DNA from: Candidatus Atribacter fermentans
GTDB lineage: Bacteria; Atribacterota; Atribacteria; Atribacterales; Atribacteraceae
Length of the DNA stretch: 5,056 nucleotides
NCBI GenBank assembly: GCA_012517485.1
Contig: JAAYUT010000482.1
Location: forward strand, 1-5,056
Direction: 5' to 3'
The notes under the pieces are model-generated. The model saw nothing but the letters and a program-made list of their open reading frames with translations. It did not search any database and was not told the DNA's origin. Shown here piece by piece: positions 4,041 through 5,056 of this stretch (the stretch's first letter is position 1; every line of letters starts with the position of its first letter). The position numbers and the translations under genes are program-made.

Positions 4041-4048
4041 TATAATAT
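4041..4048 (+). promoter_or_regulatory. Possible promoter for the coiled-coil gene
   Basis: TATAATAT at 4041-4048 would place a start near 4068-4072, about 16-20 bases before the start codon, which fits a short archaeal leader. It lies between two copies of TACGTA (4009-4014 and 4052-4057), the arms of a loose inverted repeat that could be an operator. A second AT-rich box near 4064-4072 is too close to the start codon to be the main promoter. Confidence 0.35.
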
Positions 4049-4077
4049 TTTTACGTAGAGATCTAATATATACTAAA

Positions 4078-4822
<745 letters not shown>

Positions 4823-4857
4823 TTATAATACATAGATTAGAAATAGGAGGGAGTAAA

Positions 4858-5056
4858 GTGGACACCGAAATGGTAAAATTTGAAAAGACCACTATAGGGT
4901 GGGATATAGTATTTAATGTTAATTTAACAGAAGAAGAATCTTCTAAATGCAATATGGATCAAATAAAATTTGTGGGTGATTATGATGTCATCAAAGATTC
5001 TAATACAATAGTATTTAGTTGTAGTTTTGATTCAGGTGAACTAAAAGAAGATGAAA
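4858..5056 (+). CDS. Unrecognised protein, 5' part only
   Basis: An open frame starts at GTG 4858 and is still open at the window edge (66 complete codons). GGAGGGAG at 4846-4853 is a strong ribosome binding site four bases before the GTG; the in-frame ATG at 4870 is too far from it. The visible part is acidic and reads like alternating strands (TTIGWDIVFNVNLT, DQIKFVGDYDVIKD, NTIVFSCSFDSGE) with two cysteines. I see no signal peptide, membrane span or known motif. It follows the coiled-coil gene by 35 bases and is probably cotranscribed. Function cannot be assigned. Confidence 0.7.
   Translation, partial: MDTEMVKFEKTTIGWDIVFNVNLTEEESSKCNMDQIKFVGDYDVIKDSNTIVFSCSFDSGELKEDE

Overview
The window looks like a chromosomal segment of a mesophilic methanogenic archaeon, most plausibly Methanobacterium or a close relative (inference). 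The reasons are AT-rich coding sequence, archaeal TATA-like boxes followed by short leaders, GGAGG/GGTGG ribosome binding sites, a canonical archaeal-type NikR, and a ribbon-helix-helix plus winged-helix regulator. No rRNA, tRNA, CRISPR array or transposase gene was seen.

Region 1 (1-800): three perfectly phased 20-bp tandem repeats (30-89) and a 5-bp triplicate (102-116) precede a 226-aa putative DNA-binding protein. It has an N-terminal ribbon-helix-helix region, a disordered linker and two probable winged-helix regions. The repeats are probable operators or iterons for this protein.

Region 2 (801-1837): about 1 kb without a convincing gene, but full of secondary structure. Small hairpins (813-834, 872-898, 912-929, 958-998) lead into a much larger element, 1002-1717. 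In it a roughly 60-bp imperfect outer stem (1016-1091 with 1621-1700) encloses three long, nested, GC-rich hairpins: 1126-1246, 1297-1478 and 1512-1593. Repeated modules occur inside it. It is either a large structured RNA or a fold-back DNA element, and the base pairing alone does not decide which. This is the most interesting object in the window.

Region 3 (1838-2251): a doubtful 59-60-aa ORF, then an intergenic stretch with a cluster of competing GC-rich hairpins (2139-2203). An oligo-T tract there probably ends nikR transcription.

Region 4 (2252-3993): nikR on the minus strand diverges from a two-gene plus-strand operon across a 24-bp AT-rich dyad. The operon encodes a membrane-anchored ATPase-like protein that has lost its P-loop, followed with a 1-nt overlap by a YdjM/DUF457-type membrane metal-dependent hydrolase.

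Region 5 (3994-5056): a second plus-strand unit. It has a 244-aa protein with a small N-terminal beta-rich region and a long coiled coil, then the start of an unrecognised gene running off the right edge. I see no evidence that regions 1/2, 4 and 5 form one system, although regions 1 and 2 could be functionally linked.
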